Below are positions 12,494-23,900 of a stretch of DNA of 64,000 bases, piece after piece (the stretch's first letter is position 1; every line of letters begins with the position of its first letter). The stretch is from Meloidogyne chitwoodi (taxonomy: Eukaryota > Nematoda > Chromadorea > Rhabditida > Meloidogynidae), in NCBI GenBank assembly GCA_015183035.1, contig JACZZP010000015.1, positions 1,488,001 through 1,552,000 on the forward strand, written 5' to 3'. The translations under genes were made by a program, and so were the position numbers. Under the pieces are notes generated by a model. The model was given only the letters and a program-made list of their open reading frames with translations, did no database searches and was not told the DNA's origin.

Positions 12494-12768
12494 ATAAAAA
12501 AACTTATTTTCTTACTTTTTATAAATATTTAAAAAAGTTAAAATAATTGTTATTTTATTTTGTTGATTTTGAATTGTATATATTTTTACTTAAATATTTT
12601 TATTCGTCAGAAAAATCGTCTGTTTATTGTTATAATAGTATTCCGAAATTTTTTTGTTTTGTGGAGAATTTTTTATTTAATAATAATATACCTATGTATA
12701 TGTTTTGATTTTAAATATCTGATTAAATTAGTTTATTTTAAATAATTTTTTTAGTGTTTTTTTTAAAA

Positions 12769-15700
12769 ATGAATGAAAATTTTCAAAATTCTTTTGATGA
12801 TTTGTCAACTAGTATTTGTTCTTGTTCTACAGATTCTACTTTGGGAAATTGTTTGAAACGTATAAATACTTTGGAGGTTTTTTAAAGATTTATTTTTAAT
12901 TTATTTTTAATTTTTTAGATTGAAAAAGACAAAATGACTTTTGAATTAATTTTAACAAAACTTGATTTGGTAAGTAAATAAAATTATATAAAATTTTAAA
13001 AATTTGTTTTTAAATTTATATTTAGATAAATGCAAAAGTACCTAAAAACTTTGATGATAATACAAAAGAGAAAGAAATATCTGCTATTGTTGAACAGATA
13101 AAAGAAAAAATTCAATTATTGACTGAGAAGACAAATGATCAAGTAAGGCTATATATATTTTATAGTTTTTGGTTGAATCTAACATTTTTTTAAATTTTTT
13201 AAATTTAGCAATAAATATTTAATAATTTTTAGCAAATACAATTGACATTTATTGATGATAAATATACTCTACATACAACAGAAATTGAACAACAAAAAAA
13301 GAAAATTGAATTTTTTGAATTAGATAATCAGTCTAAAGAAGAGAAAATAAATCATTTGTTTGCTGAAAATAAAATTTTAAAAGAAGAAAAAGAAATTAAA
13401 GATAATGAAAATAAAAAACTTTTGGAAGAAAATAATCATTTTAAGGAGGAATTTGAGAAATATAAATCTGAATTATTTGAACTTGTAGAAGAATCGGACA
13501 AATTAAAAGATGAAAATTGTATCCTTTCTGTTGAAAAATCTAATCTTTTAAAAGAATTAGAGGAATATAAAGTTAAAATATCAAAATTTGAAGAAGAAAA
13601 TAATTTATCTAAAAATAAATTTTCAAAAATTAAACAAAACTTTGAAGAATTAAAAAATGAAAATGAAAACCTTAATGATGAAAATAATAAACTTTCCAAG
13701 CAATTAAATGAAATTAATTTAAAAATGGAAAAATGTGAAGAAGACCATATTTTGGCTTTAACAGACTTTGAAAAATTAAAAAATGAAAATAAAAATATTT
13801 TTGATGAAAAATCTCAACTTTTAAATGAATTGGAAGAATATAAAGCTAAGATATCAAAATTTGAAGAAGAATATAATTTGAGATTGGAAAAAGTAAAATT
13901 GAAAAAAAATAATGAAGAATTAAGAAATGAAAATATGAGGCTTTTAAAAGGAAATGATCAACTTTCAATGAAATTAAAAGAAATTAATTTACAAATGTCT
14001 AACTTTCAAGAAAAACACAATTTGGGTTTAACTAAAATCGCTATAATTAGAGAGGAGAATAAAAAATTAACAAATGAATTGGATGATTCAAAGAAAATAA
14101 TATCTAAACTTAAAATCGAAAAATTACAAAAAGAACAGGAATTTAATAAAAAAATTGATGTAAGTTAAAAATATTTGTATTTAATTGCATTGGGAAAAAA
14201 AAGTTGGTATATTATGGGGAAATATTATTTAAGATAAAAATTATTTTTAATTTTATAGATAAATAAACAAAAAGGTTTTTTGGCAAAAATTGATCAATTA
14301 AAATTAGGAAATTCAAATCTTCTTAAAAACATTCAGGAAAAAGACAATGAAATTAGTTCATTAAAAGAGGTATTTTATTATATTAAATTACTAGCGGAGT
14401 TGGACGCCCTTCGGGCGTCCTTCTCCGCTAGCAAAAAACTAAAAAATATCCTGACAATAAAAACATTTACACTTACAAACTTTTTAAAGAACAAAACACA
14501 TAAATACTGAGACTATGTTTCTGACTCAAGTGTCTCTTATTCAGAATCAAATGTCTCTCACTTAGACTCATTTAAGAGCCTTTTACTCAGACTCAACTAT
14601 CTCTTACTCAAAATCACGTTTCTCTTACTTATGTTTCTCAGCTTAAAATGCCTCTTACGTAGACTCAAGCGTCTCTGACTCTTGTGTCTCTGACTCTTGT
14701 GTCTCTGACTCTTGTGTCTCTGACTCTTGTGTCTCTGACTCTTGTGTCTCTGACTCTTGTGTCTCTGACTCTTGTGTCTCTGACTCTTGTGTCTCTGACT
14801 CTTGTGTCTCTGACTCTTGTGTCTCTGACTCTTGTGTCTCTGACTCTTGTGTCTCTGACTCTTGTGTCTCTGACTCTTGTGTCTCTGACTCTTGTGTCTC
14901 TGACTCTTGTGTCTCTGACTCTTGTGTCTCTGACTCTTGTGTCTCTGACTCTTGTGTCTCTGACTCTTGTGTCTCTGACTCTTGTGTCTCTGACTCTTGT
15001 GTCTCTGACTCTTGTGTCTCTGACTCTTGTGTCTCTGACTCTTGTGTCTCTGACTCTTGTGTCTCTGACTCTTGTGTCTCTGACTCTTGTGTCTCTGACT
15101 CTTGTGTCTCTGACTCTTGTGTCTCTGACTCTTGTGTCTCTGACTCTTGTGTCTCTGACTCTTGTGTCTCTGACTCTTGTGTCTCTGACTCTTGTGTCTC
15201 TGACTCTTGTGTCTCTGACTCTTGTGTCTCTGACTCTTGTGTCTCTGACTCTTGTGTCTCTGACTCTTGTGTCTCTGACTCTTGTGTCTCTGACTCTTGT
15301 GTCTCTGACTCTTGTGTCTCTGACTCTTGTGTCTCTGACTCTTGTGTCTCTGACTCTTGTGTCTCTGACTCTTGTGTCTCTGACTCTTGTGTCTCTGACT
15401 CTTGTGTCTCTGACTCTTGTGTCTCTGACTCTTGTGTCTCTGACTCTTGTGTCTCTGACTCTTGTGTCTCTGACTCTTGTGTCTCTGACTCTTGTGTCTC
15501 TGACTCTTGTGTCTCTGACTCTTGTGTCTCTGACTCTTGTGTCTCTGACTCTTGTGTCTCTGACTCTTGTGTCTCTGACTCTTGTGTCTCTGACTCTTGT
15601 GTCTCTGACTCTTGTGTCTCTGACTCTTGTGTCTCTGACTCTTGTGTCTCTGACTCTTGTGTCTCTGACTCTTGTGTCTCTGACTCTTGTGTCTCTGACT

Positions 15701-18687
15701 CTTGTGTCTCTGACTCTTGTGTCTCTGACTCTTGTGTCTCTGACTCTTGTGTCTCTGACTCTTGTGTCTCTGACTCTTGTGTCTCTGACTCTTGTGTCTC
15801 TGACTCTTGTGTCTCTGACTCTTGTGTCTCTGACTCTTGTGTCTCTGACTCTTGTGTCTCTGACTCTTGTGTCTCTGACTCTTGTGTCTCTGACTCTTGT
15901 GTCTCTGACTCTTGTGTCTCTGACTCTTGTGTCTCTGACTCTTGTGTCTCTGACTCTTGTGTCTCTGACTCTTGTGTCTCTGACTCTTGTGTCTCTGACT
16001 CTTGTGTCTCTGACTCTTGTGTCTCTGACTCTTGTGTCTCTGACTCTTGTGTCTCTGACTCTTGTGTCTCTGACTCTTGTGTCTCTGACTCTTGTGTCTC
16101 TGACTCTTGTGTCTCTGACTCTTGTGTCTCTGACTCTTGTGTCTCTGACTCTTGTGTCTCTGACTCTTGTGTCTCTGACTCTTGTGTCTCTGACTCTTGT
16201 GTCTCTGACTCTTGTGTCTCTGACTCTTGTGTCTCTGACTCTTGTGTCTCTGACTCTTGTGTCTCTGACTCTTGTGTCTCTGACTCTTGTGTCTCTGACT
16301 CTTGTGTCTCTGACTCTTGTGTCTCTGACTCTTGTGTCTCTGACTCTTGTGTCTCTGACTCTTGTGTCTCTGACTCTTGTGTCTCTGACTCTTGTGTCTC
16401 TGACTCTTGTGTCTCTGACTCTTGTGTCTCTGACTCTTGTGTCTCTGACTCTTGTGTCTCTGACTCTTGTGTCTCTGACTCTTGTGTCTCTGACTCTTGT
16501 GTCTCTGACTCTTGTGTCTCTGACTCTTGTGTCTCTGACTCTTGTGTCTCTGACTCTTGTGTCTCTGACTCTTGTGTCTCTGACTCTTGTGTCTCTGACT
16601 CTTGTGTCTCTGACTCTTGTGTCTCTGACTCTTGTGTCTCTGACTCTTGTGTCTCTGACTCTTGTGTCTCTGACTCTTGTGTCTCTGACTCTTGTGTCTC
16701 TGACTCTTGTGTCTCTGACTCTTGTGTCTCTGACTCTTGTGTCTCTGACTCTTGTGTCTCTGACTCTTGTGTCTCTGACTCTTGTGTCTCTGACTCTTGT
16801 GTCTCTGACTCTTGTGTCTCTGACTCTTGTGTCTCTGACTCTTGTGTCTCTGACTCTTGTGTCTCTGACTCTTGTGTCTCTGACTCTTGTGTCTCTGACT
16901 CTTGTGTCTCTGACTCAGAATCCTCAGCACAGCTTCTTTTGTTATGTCGTCACTGGAGCAGCAAGGTTCTTCGGCGTCCATATTGAAGCAAATCCAGCAA
17001 AGAGCGTTGTTTATGTTTGTAGTGTTGCAATGTAGTGGCGTTAAAGACTGATCAAAATACAGGGTTTTTATAGTATCCAAGTTCTAAGTTTATTTTCAAG
17101 TTCTAAGTTCAAGTTTATTTAAAGTTTTAAGTTCAAGTTTATTTTCAAGTTTCAAATCCAAGTTTATTTTCAAGTTGCAAACCCTACTATAAAAACCCCC
17201 ATTTTCACTTCCCCCAATCATTTGTCTATAAAAACCGGACAAACAAACAGACAAACAGACAAACATTCTCAATTATATAATTAGATAATAAAATTTATAT
17301 GAACACAAAATTTTTTTAAATTTAAACTAAACTATTTTAAGGTAAAACAAATAAATATTTCTCTTACTGACAAAATTACTACATTAACCTCAGATTTTGA
17401 ACAATTAAGCAAACGATATGTTACAAAAGTTGTAAGTTTTATTTACACATTTTAAAAAATATTTTTTTCAGTCTCTTGTAAGAAAACCAAACAAAATAAG
17501 TACAGTTAGGGATGTGAATACATGTTGTGAAAGTAAATGTATTAGTTTAAGTTTATCTTATTCTTGTGTTAGTGGAAATGGATATGTTTATGTTGAAGGA
17601 CAAACATTGATATACAATCCTAAACAAAATTTTGATTATTTTGAAGCAGCACTAAATTGGGAAGAATTGGAAGAAAATGGTAGGTATAACAGATAAAAAT
17701 TAAATATAAAAATGGATAAAAAATTATATCTAATAATAATTTAAGAGAATAATTGGATTTTTTTATATGCACAACATCCATTTAATAAAGCATCTAGCTA
17801 TGGAATATGCAATTCTTTATTTTATTTTGAAGTGACAATGTTAGGTGAAACTTATACTGACCAATTGTAGGTTTTGATAAAATTTAAATAAAAGTTTTTT
17901 TGTAAAATTAGTCTTTTAATTTTATAATTTACCGATTTTACTTAGAAATAGGATTGCAAATGTGTGATAATACATAAACATATTTCGGTTTATTTAAGTA
18001 TCGTAGTACCAAATAATATCAGGCCATTTCATAAGTAAAAAAGAATTAAATATTGCAGTTCTTATGCGGCAATTGGCCTTGATAAAACTGATGCAAGTAT
18101 CTTTCTTTGTGATTCTTATCATAAATGGGAAGATTATCAAAAATTTGGATGGGATAATGGAGATGTTTTTGGCTGCGGAATTGTTTTTCCAACAAAGGAT
18201 TCATTAACAAAAACTTATGTCTTTTTCACTAAAAATGGATTTAAAATTGGTATGTTTAAAATCAAAACTTATTTCTAATATTTAAATTATTTAAAATTAA
18301 ATTTAAAGTTAGTGTAGTACTTTAATTTTTGTTTCTGTAAGTTCAAAACACTGATATTTGTGTGTTAATGTTATATAAAAGAGAAAATAAAGTGGTTGTG
18401 CAGGTAGCTTATTGTTAGTGGTAGAGTTTGATTATGTGCTAGCATACTTATAAGCACTAAGCTTCGATGCCTGATAGTGATTTAATTCTCTCTTATAATT
18501 TTTAATTTCTTTTTATGTTTCTCCCTTTTTTCTAATTTTTTAAATTTAAGGTAAAGATATTATAATAGAAGATCCAAATATTAATTTTTATCCTTTTGTT
18601 GGATTACTTTCTTGTTCTGTGGAAACTAATTTTGGAAATGACCTTGTATCAAAGCCTTTTTGTTATAATGTTTACAATCATATTTGA
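12769..18687 (+). CDS. Coiled-coil protein with C-terminal SPRY domain, copy 2 of a tandem pair
   Basis: Exons at 12769, 12919, 13025, 13233-14160 and about 14259-14369 give an N-terminus nearly identical to copy 1 ([20 protein letters not shown]), then over 300 residues of Lys/Glu-rich coiled coil. After a 2,972-bp intron (14370-17341) coding resumes with [20 protein letters not shown]. It then runs into a SPRY-type fold: [73 protein letters not shown] and [23 protein letters not shown] domains are protein-binding modules. Plant-parasitic nematodes have many SPRY proteins, and the secreted ones (SPRYSECs) act in the host, but no signal peptide is visible here. Stop TGA at 18685-18687. Exon joins around the SPRY part are consistent in frame; the function is unknown. 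Confidence 0.72.
14391..14431. repeat. GC-rich palindromic hairpin repeat
   Basis: A 41-base palindrome: outer arms CTAGCGGAG / CTCCGCTAG (9 bp), a TT/TT internal bulge, inner arms GGACGCCC / GGGCGTCC (8 bp) and a TTC loop. It lies 21 bases inside the satellite-bearing intron and is far more GC-rich than its surroundings, which suggests a mobile or dispersed palindromic repeat. Confidence 0.8.
14510..14670. repeat. Degenerate margin of the 15-bp satellite
   Basis: Imperfect, variable-spacing versions of the downstream unit (GTCTCT...GACTC/AGACTCA) precede the perfect array, for example around 14515-14540 and 14590-14670. This is the usual decayed edge of a tandem array that expanded inside. 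Confidence 0.75.
14671..16905. repeat. 15-bp satellite, 149 perfect tandem copies
   Basis: The unit GTCTCTGACTCTTGT repeats without visible variation over 2,235 bp (149 x 15), followed by a partial unit to about 16915. The unit is 7/15 G+C, against a very AT-rich background. Because 15 is a multiple of three and only one of six frames meets a stop, five frames are open across the whole array. The long SLTLV and HKSQR repeat ORFs are therefore a by-product of the unit. The array lies wholly inside the long intron of the coiled-coil/SPRY gene. The copy number may be limited by assembly. Confidence 0.97.
16915..17341. repeat. Post-satellite intron block with nested short repeats
   Basis: Contains a GC-richer segment (16920-17060), then four or five decayed copies of a motif like CAAGTTTATTTTCAAGTT (17085-17175), an inverted pair GGGTTTTTATAGT (17062-17074) / ACTATAAAAACCC (about 17187-17199), and a CAGACAAA microsatellite (17238-17265). 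It ends in the splice acceptor at 17341. The inverted pair may bound a small element. Confidence 0.6.
18405..18495 (+). other. tRNA-like fragment within an intron
   Basis: In an intron of the SPRY gene, TTGTTAGTGGTAGAG resembles a tRNA A-box and GCTTCGATGCC resembles a B-box, with plausible spacing. I cannot form a proper acceptor stem, so this is a tRNA pseudogene or tRNA-derived repeat at most. Confidence 0.25.
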
Positions 18688-19337
18688 AAATGTTTTTTGA
18701 TTTTGAATTAATGAAATTATTTAATTTATTTTTTGATTGAAAGAGGCAATAAAATTTATTTTACGAGAAATACATTTATTTGTTTATAAATAAAATTTTA
18801 AACTGTCAATTATAAAAACAAATATATTACTTAATAAAACCAAAATTAAAATATTTTGCTTCACAAAAATGTGGTAAGTTTGACTACTAAAATTAATAAA
18901 TGAGAAGGATTATTATGTATTGCCTTAACAAACCGAAAAAATAAATTTAAATAAACTTAGACATTTTAAATAAATAAAGTTTGAGTTTTGATGCTAAAGT
19001 TAAAGTTTAAACTATAAAATGCAAATTTATTAATATTTAGAGAAAATAATATTTATTTTTAGAGCAAAAATAAATGTATGATTTTATTAAAATAAACTCC
19101 AAAATTACAATTCATTTCGTGCATATTAAATAATTTTTTATTTTCTATTAAACGCTAGAAATTTTAAAATATATTTTATATTTAATTTTATTAATTTAAA
19201 AATTAAATAAAAATTTTTTTAATATTTTTTAGTTTAAATAAAAACAAGAGAATATTTATTAATTTAAAAATATTAAAAACCATTGTTTAATTAATTTTTA
19301 TTACCTTTTAAGTATTTTATTTAAAAAATTAAAAAAA
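18688..19337. other. Intergenic, extremely AT-rich
   Basis: Only A/T-rich spacer with no open frame of note. A polyadenylation-like AATAAA follows the SPRY gene stop. Confidence 0.5.
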
Positions 19338-19586
19338 ATGTTTTTTAAAATTAACAACAATATTTTAATAATTTTAATAATAATATTATTAATTAAATTA
19401 AATTACAGTAATAAAACAACAAATAATATTAAAAATAAATGTATTATTAATAATTGTATTAAAGATAATATAACTCGTTGTGATGATAAATACAATAAAT
19501 GCTGTAAAGGATTTTACTGTAATCGTGATACACATGAAACTTTTAAATATGGAAATTGTTTTAATGAAACTATAAATTTAAAATAA
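19338..19586 (+). CDS. Small Cys-rich secreted protein (knottin-like), single exon
   Basis: 82 aa. Residues 1-23 (MFFKINNNILIILIIILLIK) form a signal peptide, followed by a mature part with seven Cys in the order C-x4-C-x7-C-x6-CC-x4-C-x13-C, including YNKCCKGFYC. The CC-x4-C spacing recurs in the secreted proteins at 33381 and 59509 and suits inhibitor-cystine-knot or related disulphide-rich folds, though with seven Cys one stays unpaired or is wrongly counted. Asn/Lys/Ile-heavy composition follows the local AT bias. Small secreted Cys-rich proteins of plant parasites are often effectors, but no direct evidence is present. The ATG is preceded by AAAAAA. Confidence 0.6.
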   Translation: MFFKINNNILIILIIILLIKLNYSNKTTNNIKNKCIINNCIKDNITRCDDKYNKCCKGFYCNRDTHETFKYGNCFNETINLK

Positions 19587-19839
19587 TAATTAAAAATTAA
19601 ATATATATTTTTGTGTTAATTATAGGTTAATAAAAAAATTTATTTTCTCTCATTTTTTTTAAATTTTAAATAAAACTATTAATAAAAAAATATTTTTATA
19701 AATTTATTTACAATAATATTTTTATACTATAATATTTTTCTTTAAAAAAGCACCGAGTGATTTTAAATATTTTAAATTTCAATTATTTATGAAAAATTAA
19801 AAAAAATTAAGTATCTTCCTGGGAATTAAAATATTAATT

Positions 19840-20388
19840 TTAATCATCATCATCATCCGATGAACGAACGAAAATTTCACTTTCTTCGAGAAATGAAGCA
19901 CCAAATTCTGCTGTTTTTGCACCGGCCATTATACTAATTAGAGCTACCATAAAAACCTTTTTTTAAATTAAAAAATAAATATAAATTATTTTAAATAATT
20001 AAAAAAAACCTTAAATAAATTAAGAGTTGATGAAGGAATTTCTGGAGGGATTGGAGTTAAAGGAGAAGATGAAGGAGATAATACATTACTATTATTTTCT
20101 AAAGAGGAGGTAGAAGATGGAGTAAAAAGTCTTCTTCTAAAAAAATAAATTTAAGAATATATTTATAATTTTCATTACAAGATTATAATTTTAAGGACTA
20201 TCCTAAAATTGGAAAAAATGCAATTTAATAATAGAATTTGTCAAAAATTGATACAATTCCAATTATGTCAAAATCAGTTGTATTCCAATCCCAGCATTAT
20301 TTATTTAATTTATTTCTTGTTGTCTATTATTAACTAACCTATTAATTATAAACCTTTGCATTGCTGCATTTCTTGAAAACAAAAACAT
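19840..20388 (-). CDS. emre-1: Essential MCU regulator, mitochondrial (EMRE/SMDT1)
   Basis: EMRE is a small inner-membrane protein that couples the calcium uniporter pore MCU to its MICU gatekeepers in animals. Three exons (20339-20388, 20010-20136, 19840-19956) join in frame to 97 aa, the family size. It has an Arg-rich amphipathic N-terminus (MFLFSRNAAMQRFIINRRRL) typical of a mitochondrial targeting sequence, a Ser/Pro linker, one transmembrane segment (FKVFMVALISIMAGA), then the family signature FLEESEIFV and a poly-Asp C-terminus (DDDDD). The acidic tail and LEExxIFV motif are characteristic. It lies about 580 bp downstream of oga-1 on the same strand, so co-transcription is possible but unproven. 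The gene is easily missed because all exons are short. Confidence 0.85.
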
Positions 20389-20971
20389 TGCTAAAATATT
20401 TTTAATAATAAAAAAATAAGATTTAAATAAAAAAATATTTAAATAATTCAAAATTATTTTTAAATAATATTAAAAAACAAAAAAAAATAAAATTTATTCA
20501 AAATTTAATAAAAAAACTAAATTTTTAAATTAAAAAAATTAAACCGCTTTTCCTCTTTTAACAAAAATAAAAATTAGCTTACAATAATTAGGGAAGAATA
20601 TATAAACAGAAAAGAACTAAAAATATTTTAAATATTTATTAATAGACAAATTTAAAGATGTGACAAGAAAAAATATTTTTAAAAAATTAATTTATTTTCC
20701 AAAAAAATATTAAAATAAGCACAAAAAATGGGAAAAATATTTTATTTAACACCTACAAAATAATTATATAATATTGGCAATAATTTTATCTGACAAAAGA
20801 ATAGTCTCTAAATATATAAATAATTAATCAGAATGTGTATATTATATCAAGGAATGAAACTGACAATTCCAGATTTTCAGGAATTACATAAACATTAAAA
20901 ATATTATATAAAAGACCAATTATAAAGGTCACATTATTATATCAATTAATTCATATATACTAAATTAAAAT
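20389..20971. other. Intergenic between oga-1 and emre-1
   Basis: AT-rich with no coding signal. Confidence 0.5.
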
Positions 20972-23900
20972 TTAAAGTGAATGACCTAAAATAGTATATC
21001 CATTATTATTGAGTTGATTGTTATTATCATAAGTTCCAACATTCAAAATATCAAGTCCCAAACGGGAAAGTAACTCAATTTGTTCAGTTCTATCAGATTT
21101 GATTATTGTAAAGAAACCAGTAGATCCTAAAAGTATTTTTAAAATTAATTGTTTTAAAAAAGTCATTATTTTAAACCATTCAATGCCAAAGATGCAGAAA
21201 TACAATGTAAAAGTCTTCTAACAGAAACAGCTTCTGTTGCATCATCAGACCAACGAATTTCAATTAAACTTTGATAATGTAAAAGAAAATCTTTAGGAAA
21301 GTGAACAAGAGTTTGAAGATTTGAAAGATGAATATCAATAATAGAATCAGTTCCATCCATTTCAGAAGAAGAAGACTTCTAAATAAATAAAATTATTAAA
21401 AAAAATAAATATTTAAATAAATTAACTGTTGTTTGTCCATCATCATCTTTTCCTTCTTCTTGTTCCATTTCCTCTTGCCCATTTGTTGTTTCTTTCTTTT
21501 CATCATTTTGAAGATTATTTTTATTATTATTAGAAAAAGAATATTTTCTTTTAAATTCATTTATAAAAACATCACGCAGATCATCCAAAATTGTTTGAAT
21601 GTTGAGAATTGCCATTGCTAGTGAACACATTCCATCTATTTATAATTTAAAAAAATTAAAGATTTATTTATTACTATTTTTCTTCAAAAATAAATTAAAG
21701 CAAAAAACTGTCCAACCTTTATTATCCTCTAAACATTTTTCTTCATCAATTTCATCATTTTCTTGTATTAATTCAGCTGATTCAGCGACAAAATTATGAG
21801 AAGGAATTCCATATTTTAGGAAAAGTGCAAATGTTCGATCAAAGAAATATTTATCAACAGAATGACTGGAAGAAGTAACAGAAACAATTGATTCAGCTAA
21901 AAGCTTCTCATCTAGATGAGCAAACATTGAATATAGTTTAGACTGAAAAGTTATTAATTTTTGAAAGGCTAAAATATTAATTTTTACCTTTTTTACATTC
22001 AACAAATCCAATGGCCGAATCCGATAACAAGTCAGACTTAGAGGGATAGGAAATTTAATTGTAAACAATTCTCCAAGTTTTGGAGAAGCAGTTATCAGTT
22101 TTTGCAAATCTGGCAATAAACCACCGCTCAAAGCCCAAGGTTCTAAATCAAAGTCAACTTCAACAGATCCAGTAGAATTAATTGATTCTAAAAATTTAAT
22201 TTAAATTAAAATTCTTCAAAATTATACAAATTTTTACCAGAAGGAGAAAGGATTAAATTTCCATGTAAAATCCATTCAAGCAATGCACAGAGAATAGAAA
22301 AAAGACCTTGAGCTTCCCATAAATAGGGAAATATCTCTTGTAAAAGACTCTAAAATTTTAAAAAATATATTTAAAAATATTTATTATCAAAAAAACCTTA
22401 TTAGGTGATTTAATTAAACATTTATATAAGTCATTAATTTGTTCAACTGTTGACTGAAAATCAGCATTTCGACGATGCCATTCTTCTGATTCTGCTTGTT
22501 GCATTGTATTTTGTTGCTCTGAATCTGTTCGAAGTATCATAGCATTTTCATATAACCATTTAAATTCACTAAAAATATTTTGTGCTCTTCGACCATTCTC
22601 AAACGGTAAATAAAAACTAAAATATTAAAAAAAATTATTTTAGATAAATAATTCGCCTACATATCAACAAATAAAGCAATGCTATCCAGGTCAATTTGAC
22701 TAACAATAAATAATAAATTATGTATATAAATTAAAAGAAAAATCAGACTTACCCAAGTGTTTTCTTTTTTTGTTTATTTTTTTCTTCTTTTTCGATAGTG
22801 TCCATATCCATTGGAGCAATTACCAAATCTTCTTCCTGGTAATGTTTGAAAATTATAAAATTTAAATAAAATTAACTTTTCCAGGTTCTGAAGTTGTTGT
22901 TGTCGGAGATGTTAAACCAATAACATCCATAGGCTCATTATAATCCATAGTAAGTGAATTAACAGTTTGGGCTTCTTTACTTATAATTGTTGGATCTTCA
23001 TGTGCTGCTACAACTCCCATAATTGCTTCAGAAAGTGGAAATGCTTGAATAGTGACTGTTGTAGCCTGTCCAATTGGTGAAGTATAAATTGGTGGAGGAA
23101 AATCGCCATTAAGCATTTCATTGCCTTTTAAGAGTTAATATTTAAAACAATTAAAAAAAAATTATACCTTCACATGTCCTTATAGTTGGAGGAGGAACTT
23201 CTTCAGACGAATGCACTTTACTTGGAGCAATAACTGGTGCAATAGCTTGGATTGACTCGCGTTGAGAAAATGGAGGAATAGCAGGTCCAGGTCCACTACC
23301 AAAGTGAGGCAGCCAACTGAGAATGGCAGCACGGAGAGAATTAAGAGGATGATAAAGACGTCTTTTTGTTCTTTGAGTGCTTTCTTCACAAACACGAACA
23401 ACTGCATCTTCGACAGTTGGAGACGTTTCAAGGACAGCGTTCTGATCTCAATAGGAGGAAGAGGGAATAAAGGAAAAAATTAAATTATAAATTTGTAAAA
23501 CGAACGTTTTAAACTATAATAATTATTTAAAAATTTAACCTTTCTCTACATGTGGTGCATCAGAATCGCTTTGTATCCAATCAGAAAGCGTGAAAAGCTA
23601 AAAAAATTATATAAATGATTAAAAAAAGCAAAAAAATAATTAAAAAAGTTATCTATGAAAGATTACAACACTATTAGATTTCAATAAATTAATAATAAGA
23701 AAAGAATGTTTAAAAACAAAAGATTAAAAAAGGAATAAGTAATTTCATTTTTAATTAAAAATATTTCTATAATTTTTAAATAAAACATACTGGAATATAA
23801 TTAGCTTCATATTTGCAATTTGGATTCAACAAAAGTCCAGCAGTTTCCGCACGTATTGCTACAGAACGGCCAAGAAATGGACCCATAAAAACACGCTTTG

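Noticed and set aside
13436..13699. 87-aa minus-strand Ser/Phe-rich ORF
   Set aside because: Shadow of the Lys/Glu-rich coiled-coil exon; its composition is just the complement of that coding sequence.
14671..16905. CRISPR-like array
   Set aside because: The repeats are directly adjacent with no spacers, and the context is a eukaryotic intron.
14684..17035. 783-aa plus-strand ORF of SLTLV repeats
   Set aside because: Five of six frames are open across the 15-bp satellite, so the ORF follows from the unit; the array is intronic and the flanks of this frame show no protein character.
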